Shown here piece by piece: positions 7,721 through 15,543 of a stretch of DNA of 16,770 bases. Source of the DNA: Lachnospiraceae bacterium UBA1201 (lineage in GTDB: Bacteria > Bacillota > Clostridia > Lachnospirales > Lachnospiraceae). The stretch covers positions 69,799 to 86,568 of the forward strand of contig DBXX01000112.1 of the NCBI GenBank assembly GCA_002309675.1. The letters are read 5' to 3'. Position 1 is the first letter of the stretch; each line of letters starts with the position of its first letter. A program made the position numbers and the translations under genes. Below the pieces are notes generated by a model that had not been told where the DNA came from, did not search any database, and was given only the letters and a program-made list of their open reading frames with translations.

Positions 7721-7738
7721 GGTTTGCATATGCAAACC
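7721..7738. promoter_or_regulatory. Perfect 18-bp palindrome, candidate operator
   Basis: GGTTTGCATATGCAAACC reads the same on both strands without a spacer. It lies just downstream of the predicted transcription start (near 7742) of the minus-strand nuclease gene and upstream of its start codon, a classical position for a repressor. It is not followed by a U tract, so it is a poor terminator. I do not recognise the regulator; it does not match the Gram-positive LexA box GAAC-N4-GTTC. Confidence 0.6.
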
Positions 7739-7748
7739 GATCAAAACT

Positions 7749-7777
7749 ATTTTACCACAAAAAGCGCAGAGTTTCAA
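7749..7777 (-). promoter_or_regulatory. Promoter of the YprB-like gene
   Basis: Read on the minus strand: TTGAAA (7777-7772), a 17-base spacer ending in TGG, then TAAAAT (7754-7749). This is a near-consensus sigma-A-type promoter with a TGn extended -10. Confidence 0.65.
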
Positions 7778-7808
7778 ACATAAGTAGAACGACATATACG
7801 AATTTGGC

Positions 7809-7838
7809 TTGCAAATAACGATGTAAATATGATAAAAT
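7809..7838 (+). promoter_or_regulatory. Promoter of ruvAB
   Basis: TTGCAA (7809-7814), an 18-base spacer, and TAAAAT (7833-7838) preceded by TGA, giving an extended -10. The transcript would start near 7845, about 37 bases before ruvA. Confidence 0.55.
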
Positions 7839-7881
7839 TACAAGGAGTGTATAGAATTACGTACATATTGGAGGTAACAGG

Positions 7882-8496
7882 ATGATCGCTTTTATCGAAG
7901 GAGAACTGGCAGAGAAATGTCCGGACGGTATCGTTGTGGACTGTGGAGGTGTCGGCTATTATATCGGCGTTCCGGTCTCATTGATCGGGGCATTACCGCA
8001 GGTCGGTTCCCGCGTGAAGATCCACACCTATCTGCACGTGCGTGAGGATGCGATGCAGTTGTACGGTTTCGCTTCGAAGAAGGATCTGGAGTTATTCAAA
8101 CTTTTGATCAATGTCAGCGGAATCGGGCCGAAGGGAGCGCTTTCGATCCTAGGCTCCATGACACCGGAGCAACTGCGCATGGCCATCGTTGCAAACGATG
8201 CGAAGATCATCGCGAAGTCACCGGGCATCGGAGCGAAGACGGCGCAGAAGATCATTCTGGAGCTCTCGGATAAGGTAAACATCGAAGATATGATCGATGT
8301 TGCGGATACCCCCGCATTTGCCGCAGGAGACGGAGCGAGGAACACTCTTTCCGGCGTGGCGGCCGACGTCATGCTGGCGCTCGTCAGTCTCGGCTATTCG
8401 AACTCGCAGGCTCTGGCAGCCGTCAGCGCGGTATCCGAAGCCGACGCGACCGACGAGTCGACCATGCTTAAAGCAGCACTTAAGAACATTCGTTAG
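7882..8496 (+). CDS. ruvA: Holliday junction branch migration protein RuvA
   Basis: A 204-residue RuvA, the usual family length. RuvA tetramers bind the four-way Holliday junction and load the RuvB motor during recombinational repair. Domain I is an OB fold (about 1-62, beginning MIAFIEGELAEK and GVGYYIGVP). Domain II has the two helix-hairpin-helix motifs, LINVSGIGPKGALSIL (about 74-89) and SPGIGAKTAQKIILEL (about 113-128). An acidic-rich linker leads to the C-terminal three-helix domain III (about 155-204) that contacts RuvB. The ATG follows GGAGG by seven bases. ruvB starts nine bases after the stop, with its AGAGG site overlapping the ruvA stop codon. No SOS box of the GAAC-N4-GTTC type is seen upstream. 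Confidence 0.98.
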   Translation: MIAFIEGELAEKCPDGIVVDCGGVGYYIGVPVSLIGALPQVGSRVKIHTYLHVREDAMQLYGFASKKDLELFKLLINVSGIGPKGALSILGSMTPEQLRMAIVANDAKIIAKSPGIGAKTAQKIILELSDKVNIEDMIDVADTPAFAAGDGARNTLSGVAADVMLALVSLGYSNSQALAAVSAVSEADATDESTMLKAALKNIR

Positions 8497-8505
8497 AGGT
8501 AGACC

Positions 8506-9522
8506 ATGGGAAAACGAATCATCACCACCGGCATCACGGAAGAAGACGAGAAGGTAGAGAGTTACCTGCGTCCGCGAACGCTGGATGAATATATGGGGCA
8601 GGAGAAGCTGAAAGAGATGCTCTCCGTTTATATCAAGGCGGCAAAAATGCGTCACGACCCGCTGGACCATGTGCTTCTGTACGGTCCGCCCGGTCTGGGT
8701 AAGACGACGTTAGCAGGCGTGATCGCAAACGAGATGAACTCGAAACTGAAGATCACTTCCGGCCCCGCGATCGAGAAACCGGGAGATCTGGCTTCCGTTT
8801 TAAACGGACTGGAACAGGGAGACGTTCTGTTTGTAGATGAGATCCACCGCCTGCCGCGTCAGGTCGAGGAGGTATTGTATCCCGCTATGGAGGACTATGC
8901 GATCGATATCCTGATCGGTAAGGGGCCTTCGGCGCGCAGCATCCGTCTGGATCTGCCGAAGTTTACCCTGATCGGGGCGACCACGCGTGCCGGGCTATTG
9001 ACGGCACCGCTCCGTGACCGTTTCGGCATCACCCATCGCATGGAGTATTATACACAGGAAGAACTCAAGCGCATCCTGATGCGTTCTGCACGCGTATTTG
9101 ACTGTGAACTTTCGGAGGACGGAGCCGAAGAACTGGCACGTCGTTCCCGCGGAACGCCGCGACTTGCGAACCGCCTGCTTAAGCGTGTCCGTGACTTCGC
9201 ACAGATCAAATATGACGGCAGGATCACAACAGAGGTGGCCAACCACGCCCTGGACCTCCTGAATGTCGATAAACTGGGCCTCGACGTAGAGGATCGCCGG
9301 ATATTGACCTGCGTCATCACTAAGTTTGACGGAGGTCCGGTCGGCCTGGAAACTCTGGGTGCCGCACTCGGTGAAGACATAGGAACACTCGAAGATGTGT
9401 ATGAACCTTACCTGATTCAGAACGGTTTGTTGCAGCGTACGCCGCGCGGCCGCATAGCGACCCGGCGTGCATTTGAGCATCTCGGATACGCTGTTCCGGA
9501 GCACTTGCAGGAAAACCACTGA
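8506..9522 (+). CDS. ruvB: Holliday junction branch migration ATPase RuvB
   Basis: A 338-residue AAA+ motor that drives branch migration with RuvA. Walker A is GPPGLGKTT (60-68), Walker B is VLFVDEIHRL with D111-E112, sensor 1 lies in TLIGATTRAGLL (154-165), and the arginine finger is R170 in PLRDRFGI. The C-terminal winged helix ends in GRIATRRAFEHLGY, which is typical of RuvB. All expected motifs are intact and the length is normal. It is translated from AGAGG overlapping the ruvA stop. The next gene, zapA, lies 105 bases downstream behind its own consensus promoter; no clear terminator separates the two units. Confidence 0.98.
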   Translation: MGKRIITTGITEEDEKVESYLRPRTLDEYMGQEKLKEMLSVYIKAAKMRHDPLDHVLLYGPPGLGKTTLAGVIANEMNSKLKITSGPAIEKPGDLASVLNGLEQGDVLFVDEIHRLPRQVEEVLYPAMEDYAIDILIGKGPSARSIRLDLPKFTLIGATTRAGLLTAPLRDRFGITHRMEYYTQEELKRILMRSARVFDCELSEDGAEELARRSRGTPRLANRLLKRVRDFAQIKYDGRITTEVANHALDLLNVDKLGLDVEDRRILTCVITKFDGGPVGLETLGAALGEDIGTLEDVYEPYLIQNGLLQRTPRGRIATRRAFEHLGYAVPEHLQENH

Positions 9523-9558
9523 TCTACGTAGGTCTTTGCGGGATAATTGTGCTCCCAA

Positions 9559-9587
9559 TTGACAAAAACTACAAGATGTGGTATGAT
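9559..9587 (+). promoter_or_regulatory. Consensus promoter of the zapA-U32-SEDS/PBP operon
   Basis: TTGACA (9559-9564), exactly 17 bases, then TATGAT (9582-9587) preceded by TGG (extended -10). This is the best housekeeping promoter in the window outside the tRNA. AATTG (9545-9549) is mirrored by CAATT (9556-9560) over the -35, which may be chance. Confidence 0.75.
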
Positions 9588-9627
9588 AAAACAAATATCG
9601 TTTCACATTTCACGAAAGGATCTAATC

Positions 9628-9966
9628 ATGGAAAAGAAGACGGTTGACGTTATCATTAACAGCAAGGTATATTCATTGACCGGGTTTGAGGAAGCCGATT
9701 ATCTGCAGAAGGTGGCTGCCTACATCAACGGAAGACTGCAGGAACTGAAGGAGCAGCCCGGATTTTTACGGCAGAGTCCCGATATGCAGAATGTCATGCT
9801 TCAGTTGAATATAGCGGATGATTATTTTAAACTGCGTGATAAGTATCATGAGATGCAGGAGACGATGATACGACAGGATAAGGATCTCTACGCTTTGAAG
9901 CATGAAGTAGTTGAGAAGAAACTTAAGATCGAAGAGCTGGAAAAGAAACTGGCCGGCGGCATTTGA
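9628..9966 (+). CDS. zapA: Cell division protein ZapA
   Basis: A 112-residue ZapA-like protein, which bundles FtsZ filaments at the division site. The N-terminal globular part has the family pattern KKTVDVIINSKVYSLTG followed by YLQKVAAYINGRLQEL, and residues about 52-110 form a long coiled coil rich in Glu and Lys (EVVEKKLKIEELEKKL). The ATG at 9628 is chosen because AAAGGA lies seven bases upstream and the protein then begins exactly at the family start; an in-frame extension to 9547 would run through the promoter. The U32 gene starts 16 bases after its stop. Its presence ahead of the SEDS/PBP gene makes this a division or septal wall operon. Confidence 0.93.
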   Translation: MEKKTVDVIINSKVYSLTGFEEADYLQKVAAYINGRLQELKEQPGFLRQSPDMQNVMLQLNIADDYFKLRDKYHEMQETMIRQDKDLYALKHEVVEKKLKIEELEKKLAGGI

Positions 9967-9982
9967 CGGGCCGCGTTCGCTT

Positions 9983-12205
9983 ATGAACAGATCGTCAGGT
10001 ATGACAGAACTTTTGGCGCCGGCGGGAAGCGTTGACGCCATGAAAGCAGCTTTTGCCGCCGGAGCGGACGCCGTTTATATCGGCGGAGAGCGCTTCGGCG
10101 CCCGCGCATATGCAGAGAATCCCGATCCCGAACAGCTTTTGGAAGCGATCGATCGGGCGCATCTGCTCGGAAAAAAAGTATATTTGACCGTTAATACATT
10201 GCTTACTCAGAGGGAGCTTAACCGTCAGTTGGACGCGTTTTTGCGCCCTTATTATGAGCGTGGATTGGATGGCGTGATCATTCAGGATCTCGGTGTGCTT
10301 CGCTATGTGCGTGAGCATTTTCCGGGTCTTTCTTTGCATATAAGCACGCAAGCCGGAATCACGGGAGCAGCGGGCGCTAAGCAGATGCAACGTCTCGGCG
10401 CTTCCCGCGTGGTGCCGGCCCGTGAACTGTCTCTGGAAGAGATCCGCTCCATTTGCGAGATCCCGGGCCTGGAGGTCGAGTGTTTCATCCATGGGGCGCT
10501 TTGCTATTGTTATTCCGGAGCCTGCCTGCTTTCGAGCATGTTAGGCGGCCGCAGCGGAAATCGCGGACGGTGTGCCCAGCCTTGCCGCCTGGCTTACCGT
10601 GTCTATGCAGATCCGGAAGGGAAGCAGGAACTTCCCGGACAGAAGGATGGTTATGTTATCAGTCCGAAGGATCTGTGTACGATCGACCTGCTTCCGGATC
10701 TGCTCGATGCCGGCGTGCAGTCATTTAAGATCGAAGGACGCATGAAGAAGCCGGAGTATGTGGCAGGTGTGACGGCCATTTACCGCAAATACATCGACCT
10801 GTATCTTCAACAGGGCAGGGAAGCCTACCGGGTGGATCCGGAGGATCGCAAGCGCCTCGCGGATCTGTTTTCCCGCAGCGGTTTTACCGATGGGTACCTT
10901 ACTCGACACAACGATAAGAGTATGATCACGTTGCAGGCACCGCCGCTCCGTACGGAAAATGAACCATGGACAGAGTTTATCCGTGAGCATTTTATAAAAG
11001 AGCAGACGAAGCGGGAGATCACGGTCGCTGCACGTTTTCATGTGGGAGAGGCTGCTGCGCTTTCTGCACGCGTCGGGAATATTGAAGTTTCGGTATCCGG
11101 ATCGGTCTGCGAGCGCGCACAGAAGGCGCCGACGCCTCCCGAACGTATCGTAGAGAATATAAAGAAGGCCGGAGAGTATCCGTTTCTCGTTTTGATTTCG
11201 GAGGATAAGTGCGAGATCGATTCGGATCTGTTTTATCCGATGGGCGCTGTCAATGAACTGCGCCGGCAGTTGTTTGCCGCTTTGAAGGATGCGATCCTAA
11301 ACAGTTATCGCAGGATGGATCATGCATCCACGAGATCCGTGGATCCGTTTCCGGTATGTCCAAAACCGGCCGGAGATGATTTCACGCATTATGCTGCCGT
11401 GGTATCGGAACAGGAACAGTGGGATGCCGTGATGGAATGCGGACCGGAACTGTCAGTCGTTTATGTGGAACCGTTTCTGCTCACCGCACAGAATGCGGAA
11501 CTCTTTCGCAGAGACGCAGAGGCACATAATAAAGAATTGCGCCTGGCCTTGCCTCATATGATGCGTGGGAATCTTCACGCATTCGACCGTTTATGTAAAA
11601 ATGAGAGCGTGCAGAGCATTTGCCGAAACGGCATGCTGGCGCGTAATTTGGAAGGCTTTCTGTGGGCGCGCGAAACATTTCCCGGAGCACCGGTCTATGC
11701 CGACCACAGCCTCTATACATTCCAGAAGGAGGCCCGCGAGGAACTGTCGGCCATGGGCTGCGCCGAAGATACGGTGCCTTTGGAACTGAATGAGGCGCAG
11801 ATGTCGGACCGCGGCCTTAAGGGCAGCGCATGGATGATCTATGGCCGTGTGCCCATGATGATCTCTGCGAACTGCCTGCAGAAGTCCACACATGGTTGCA
11901 AAAACATTCCAGTCGTTTATCTTAAAGACCGGATGGGTATGATCTTTCCAACACGTTGTGTGTGCGCTTATTGCTATAATATCATTTACAACAGCCTGCC
12001 CGTATCGATGCATGACGAGCAGATGAAATATCGGGAGCAGGGCGATCTATCCGAACTTCGCCTGTATTTTTCCGTGGAGGACGCCGCGCAGACGCGGAAG
12101 GTCCTTAAAAGGTTCGGATTGTTGCACCGAATATCCGGAGAGCCGGACGGTGTATCCGAAGAATATGCATTTACCAGGGGGCATTTCAAGAGAGGCGTTT
12201 TATGA
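9983..12205 (+). CDS. Large U32 family protein (RlhA-like, with DUF3656-type region)
   Basis: A 740-residue U32 (peptidase family U32) protein. It opens with TELLAPAGSVDAMKAAFAAGADAVYIG, the signature start of the TIM-barrel-like U32 domain (about 7-340). Cysteines C174, C181, C197 and C201 in GALCYCYSGAC and GNRGRCAQPCR match the four ligands of the iron-sulfur cluster known for U32 members. A second cysteine group, RCVCAYCYN, lies near the C-terminus. E. coli RlhA (YdcP), of similar architecture, takes part in 23S rRNA cytidine hydroxylation, and TrhP in tRNA uridine hydroxylation; the name peptidase is historical. RNA modification is thus the best guess here. Start choice between 9983 and 10001 is uncertain because neither has a strong ribosome site; coupling with zapA is likely. 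Its stop overlaps the next start (ATGA). Confidence 0.9.
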   Translation: MNRSSGMTELLAPAGSVDAMKAAFAAGADAVYIGGERFGARAYAENPDPEQLLEAIDRAHLLGKKVYLTVNTLLTQRELNRQLDAFLRPYYERGLDGVIIQDLGVLRYVREHFPGLSLHISTQAGITGAAGAKQMQRLGASRVVPARELSLEEIRSICEIPGLEVECFIHGALCYCYSGACLLSSMLGGRSGNRGRCAQPCRLAYRVYADPEGKQELPGQKDGYVISPKDLCTIDLLPDLLDAGVQSFKIEGRMKKPEYVAGVTAIYRKYIDLYLQQGREAYRVDPEDRKRLADLFSRSGFTDGYLTRHNDKSMITLQAPPLRTENEPWTEFIREHFIKEQTKREITVAARFHVGEAAALSARVGNIEVSVSGSVCERAQKAPTPPERIVENIKKAGEYPFLVLISEDKCEIDSDLFYPMGAVNELRRQLFAALKDAILNSYRRMDHASTRSVDPFPVCPKPAGDDFTHYAAVVSEQEQWDAVMECGPELSVVYVEPFLLTAQNAELFRRDAEAHNKELRLALPHMMRGNLHAFDRLCKNESVQSICRNGMLARNLEGFLWARETFPGAPVYADHSLYTFQKEAREELSAMGCAEDTVPLELNEAQMSDRGLKGSAWMIYGRVPMMISANCLQKSTHGCKNIPVVYLKDRMGMIFPTRCVCAYCYNIIYNSLPVSMHDEQMKYREQGDLSELRLYFSVEDAAQTRKVLKRFGLLHRISGEPDGVSEEYAFTRGHFKRGVL

Positions 12206-15200
12206 CAACCATCCAAGGCAGTATCCAGTTATGTAAATATCTGTGCATCCTGTTGCTGGTGATCTACACGATCAGCAGCTTTGAATTGTTGTCCGTACGT
12301 AACCGCCGCCGCCAGGAACTTCGTTTTTGGTTTCACAATCTGTTGATCTTCGTTCTTCACTTCCTGATGAACATGTCTATCCTGGTGAATGTGCAGGATA
12401 CGGCCTACCTGTTTTTCTATCTGGAACAGGTCGGTTTCCTGTTGCTGTTTTTGATCCTGCATCGCCTGCTGTATAAGGACAGTAATCTGGCCGTTTTGGG
12501 TCATATGATGATGCTATTGGTCATCGGTCTGGCGATCCTGACCCGCCTGTCGTTCGATAAGGCGCAGAGGCAGTTTTTCTATGCCTGCCTCGCGGCGCTG
12601 GTTTCCCTGGTCATCCCTTATTTTATTTCGAAGGCCCGGATCACGCGTGTTCTGGCTCTGGTGCTAGGCTTTGTGGGGCTCGGCGCTCTGGGCATCGTGT
12701 TTATTCGGGGCAATGTCGTTTACGGCGCGAATCTGTCGCTTCGTATTTTCGGCATCGATATCCAGCCGTCCGAATTTGTCAAATTGAGTTATATCCTGTT
12801 GCTCGCGTTGATGCTTAGACACAATGTAACAACGAAGAAGATAATGCTTTCCCTGGTGGCAGTAATGGCGCATGTCGGCATTCTGGTCCTGTCGAAGGAC
12901 ATCGGATGCGCGGTGATCTTTTTTATCGCATACCTCTTCCTGCTTTGCTTCGCGACGCGGAGCGTGAAGCCGTCCTTGATCATTTTAGGCTGCGCAGTCC
13001 TCGTCATGATTCCGACTTATATCCTGTTCCTGAAGGTGAGTCAGAGTGGTGCGACCGGCGGGCTTGCAAAGTATATCGTAAAACTGTTCTCGCATGTACA
13101 GGTGCGTATCGTCAACTGGCGCGATCCGTGGTCCGTGATTGATACGGACGGTTATCAGATCACCCAGTCCCTGTTCTCCATTATGACCGGAGGATTTTTA
13201 GGAACCGGCCTGGGCCTGGGGAATCCGACGAAGATTCCGGTCGTAGAGAAGGATTTCCCGTTCTCTGCACTCTGCGAGGAGATGGGAGGTATCTTCGGCA
13301 TTTGTGTGATCCTGATATGCCTGTGCCTGCTTTTGTCGATCCTGGCTACTTCGATCACCATGAAGAACCGCTTCTATAAGCTGATGGCGGTCGGCCTGGC
13401 GTCCATGTACGGCGTACAGGTCTTCCTGACGATCGGCGGTGTGATCAAGATGATCCCGCATACCGGCGTTACATTGCCCTTTATCAGTTACGGCGGATCC
13501 TCGATCTCGTCGACGTTCTTCCTGTTAGCTATCGTCCAGGGTATCACGATCCTGTCGCGCAAACGGGAGAGGGACGAGATGCGGCTTCGCGACCTGGAAA
13601 CCGAACTGGAGGAGACACGTGCGGCCATAGCAAGTGCGGACGATGCGGAAGAGGAAAATGCACCTCGGAAGCAGAAGGGTCGAAATAAGAAAAACATAGA
13701 GGAAGTCGAATATACGGTCCGCGGTATCGAGAATGTGATGGTATCCGGAGGAGAAGAGGAGCCCAAACGCGAGAAGAAGCGTGCGAAAGCTGCGCCCAAA
13801 GCGGAGGCGGAGCAGCCTCCCCGCAAAAAGAGGGGGCTTACAGCATTCCTTGCCGTTTTTACGATCCACAGTTTCGCCTTCCTTTCATTGGCCGTTTATC
13901 TTATCTATGTGATCCAGGGTGCAAACTCGGGTATTTTGAATAATTCGTATAATACCGTTCGCCTGAAGACGTTGGAGGACAGCGTGGTTCGCGGCGATAT
14001 CCTCGCGGCGGATAAAACCGTTCTGGCGACTACACAGAAGGATGAGCGCATCTATCCTTTGGGACACTTATACGCACACTTTACCGGACAGATCGAGCGG
14101 GGGAAGACCGGCGTGGAAAACCTGGCCGATTATTACCTTCTCAAAGCGGACGAAGGCTTGATCGAGCAGATCAAAAACGATATCGCGGGAGAAAAACCGA
14201 AGGGATATTCGGTGCTGACGACGATCCTGCCGGAGGCACAGAATGCCGCGTATGATGCCATGGAGGGCAGGCAGGGTGCAGTGGTCGCTCTGGATGCTGT
14301 GACCGGCGATGTGCTTTGCATGGTTTCTCTTCCGGATTTCGATCCGAATGAAGTGGCCCGGATCTATGCGGACTATGACGAAGCGGCTTTAGCAAAAGAA
14401 AGCTTCTTCCTGAACCGCGCAGTCTCTGGCCTCTACCCACCGGGCTCGTCCTTTAAACCGATGGTCCTGCTCGCATATATGCGCGAATTTCCTGAGTATT
14501 ATGCGACCATGACCTATGAATGTAATAACATCTATTCGATCATAAGTGAGGCAGAAGGCACGTATGAACTGCATTGTTCGGATGAAAAGCATCATGGTAT
14601 CGTTGATTATAAGAAGGCTCTCGGTGAGTCATGCAACGGTTTTTATGCAGACCTGGCGCTACGTGTTTCTGCGACCGAATTCAACACGGTAATGAACGGG
14701 CTCGGCTTTAATCGACGCCTGTTTAAGGAGCACGATGCCGATGGTAAGGTGCCGGAAGTTCCTTCGCTTCCGATGGCATTGTCCGCGGCGCAGATCCGTG
14801 ATAATATGACTCTGGCGCAGATCGCGATGACCGGTATCGGTCAGGCGGGCGTGCAGATCAGTCCCATGCATAGTGCGATGTTAACAGCTGCGATCGCAAA
14901 CGGAGGAAAGCTTATGAAGCCGCGTTATCTGGAAGCCGTTCTCAATGATAACGGTTCGGTGATCAAACGCTATCCGACCGAGATATTGAACGGGCAATGC
15001 ATGAGCGAGAGCGAAGCAGCAGTCCTTAAGGACGCGATGCGCTATGTGGTCGAAGAAGGTACCGGTTATGAGGCGAAGACAGATGACTACATCAGCGGTG
15101 GAAAAACCGGCTCTGCCCAGTTCATTTCGGGAAATCCTGCAACACATGCGATCTATACCGGGTTCGGAGAAAAGGATGGTAGGATCATCTCCGTAGCCGT

Positions 15201-15285
15201 ATTTATCGAAAACGGAGGATCCGGCGGACAACAAGCCGCACCTGTGGCGAAAAAAGTGCTTGACGCCTGCTTCGGAATTAAATAA
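12202..15285 (+). CDS. SEDS glycosyltransferase fused to class B penicillin-binding protein
   Basis: A 1027-residue single-chain cell-wall synthase. Residues 1-95 hold about three extra membrane helices. Residues about 97-452 are a SEDS (FtsW/RodA/SpoVE) domain with QPSEFVKL (188-195), GYQITQSL, GGFLGTGLGLGNP (330-342) and the expected catalytic D351 in EKDFPFSALCEEMG. A charged cytoplasmic linker (about 453-545) leads to one membrane helix (about 547-571), a short class B pedestal containing RGDILA (597-602), and a transpeptidase domain with all motifs: SSFK (S749, K752), SCN (810-812) and KTG (968-970). Polymerase and cross-linker are thus one protein. The linker has no ribosome site followed closely by a start codon, and the frame is open throughout. 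Translation is coupled to the U32 gene by ATGA. SEDS and PBP partners are normally separate, often adjacent genes. FtsW/FtsI-like or RodA/PbpA-like cannot be decided; the zapA operon favours division. Confidence 0.95.
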   Translation: MTTIQGSIQLCKYLCILLLVIYTISSFELLSVRNRRRQELRFWFHNLLIFVLHFLMNMSILVNVQDTAYLFFYLEQVGFLLLFLILHRLLYKDSNLAVLGHMMMLLVIGLAILTRLSFDKAQRQFFYACLAALVSLVIPYFISKARITRVLALVLGFVGLGALGIVFIRGNVVYGANLSLRIFGIDIQPSEFVKLSYILLLALMLRHNVTTKKIMLSLVAVMAHVGILVLSKDIGCAVIFFIAYLFLLCFATRSVKPSLIILGCAVLVMIPTYILFLKVSQSGATGGLAKYIVKLFSHVQVRIVNWRDPWSVIDTDGYQITQSLFSIMTGGFLGTGLGLGNPTKIPVVEKDFPFSALCEEMGGIFGICVILICLCLLLSILATSITMKNRFYKLMAVGLASMYGVQVFLTIGGVIKMIPHTGVTLPFISYGGSSISSTFFLLAIVQGITILSRKRERDEMRLRDLETELEETRAAIASADDAEEENAPRKQKGRNKKNIEEVEYTVRGIENVMVSGGEEEPKREKKRAKAAPKAEAEQPPRKKRGLTAFLAVFTIHSFAFLSLAVYLIYVIQGANSGILNNSYNTVRLKTLEDSVVRGDILAADKTVLATTQKDERIYPLGHLYAHFTGQIERGKTGVENLADYYLLKADEGLIEQIKNDIAGEKPKGYSVLTTILPEAQNAAYDAMEGRQGAVVALDAVTGDVLCMVSLPDFDPNEVARIYADYDEAALAKESFFLNRAVSGLYPPGSSFKPMVLLAYMREFPEYYATMTYECNNIYSIISEAEGTYELHCSDEKHHGIVDYKKALGESCNGFYADLALRVSATEFNTVMNGLGFNRRLFKEHDADGKVPEVPSLPMALSAAQIRDNMTLAQIAMTGIGQAGVQISPMHSAMLTAAIANGGKLMKPRYLEAVLNDNGSVIKRYPTEILNGQCMSESEAAVLKDAMRYVVEEGTGYEAKTDDYISGGKTGSAQFISGNPATHAIYTGFGEKDGRIISVAVFIENGGSGGQQAAPVAKKVLDACFGIK

Positions 15286-15295
15286 AGAGTCAAAG

Positions 15296-15332
15296 TGTGT
15301 CAAAAGGGACGGTACCTTTTGACACATTTTTT
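15296..15332 (+). terminator. Strong hairpin with T6 tail after the SEDS/PBP gene
   Basis: A perfect 12-bp stem (TGTGTCAAAAGG / CCTTTTGACACA, 15296-15307 and 15315-15326) with a 7-base loop is followed by TTTTTT. It begins 10 bases after the stop codon, so it should work as the intrinsic terminator of the zapA operon. The same sequence is also the left end of the 350-bp inverted-repeat element described next; an inserted repeat may have supplied the terminator. Confidence 0.7.
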
Positions 15333-15370
15333 GCTTTATGCGGCCCTCATCTTTCGTCAAATCCCAACCG

Positions 15371-15401
15371 TTCCCGGTCAGGTCACTTCGCAGTGAAAAA
15401 C
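15371..15401 (+). repeat. 31-nt module Y, copy 1
   Basis: This module, starting TTCCCGGTCAGG and ending GTGAAAAAC, recurs in inverted orientation at 16019-16049 with 30 of 31 bases identical. It contains a small hairpin, TCACT-TCGC-AGTGA. Confidence 0.8.
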
Positions 15402-15404
15402 CTT

Positions 15405-15537
15405 GCCGCCAGAGTGAGGCCATATAAGGGTGCCCGCTTCGACTTCGGCCGTTTTCCGATGAAAACGACCTCAGCTCGCGCAAAAGCCGGTCTCGGAGAC
15501 CGACTTTATGACCCTTATCTGGCCTCACTCTGGCGGC
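15405..15537. repeat. 27-nt inverted repeats around a hairpin-rich core
   Basis: Arms 15405-15431 and 15511-15537 start GCCGCCAGAGTGAGG and pair over 26 of 27 bases. The core between them carries two shorter perfect hairpins (stems of 7 bp). In the shorter relative at 15967-16060 this whole palindromic block is missing, so it looks like an insertion or expansion within the element. Confidence 0.75.
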
Positions 15538-15543
15538 GTTTTT

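Noticed and set aside
7739..7881. LexA (SOS) box in front of ruvA
   Set aside because: I looked for GAAC-N4-GTTC; only an isolated GAAC near 7787 is present without its partner half-site.
9547..9627. Longer zapA beginning at 9547
   Set aside because: The extension would cover the consensus promoter at 9559-9587 and adds residues absent from the ZapA family; AAAGGA supports 9628.
9911..9982. Longer U32 frame starting within zapA
   Set aside because: The first 24 residues overlap zapA coding sequence, are basic and unlike the family, and no ribosome site precedes them.
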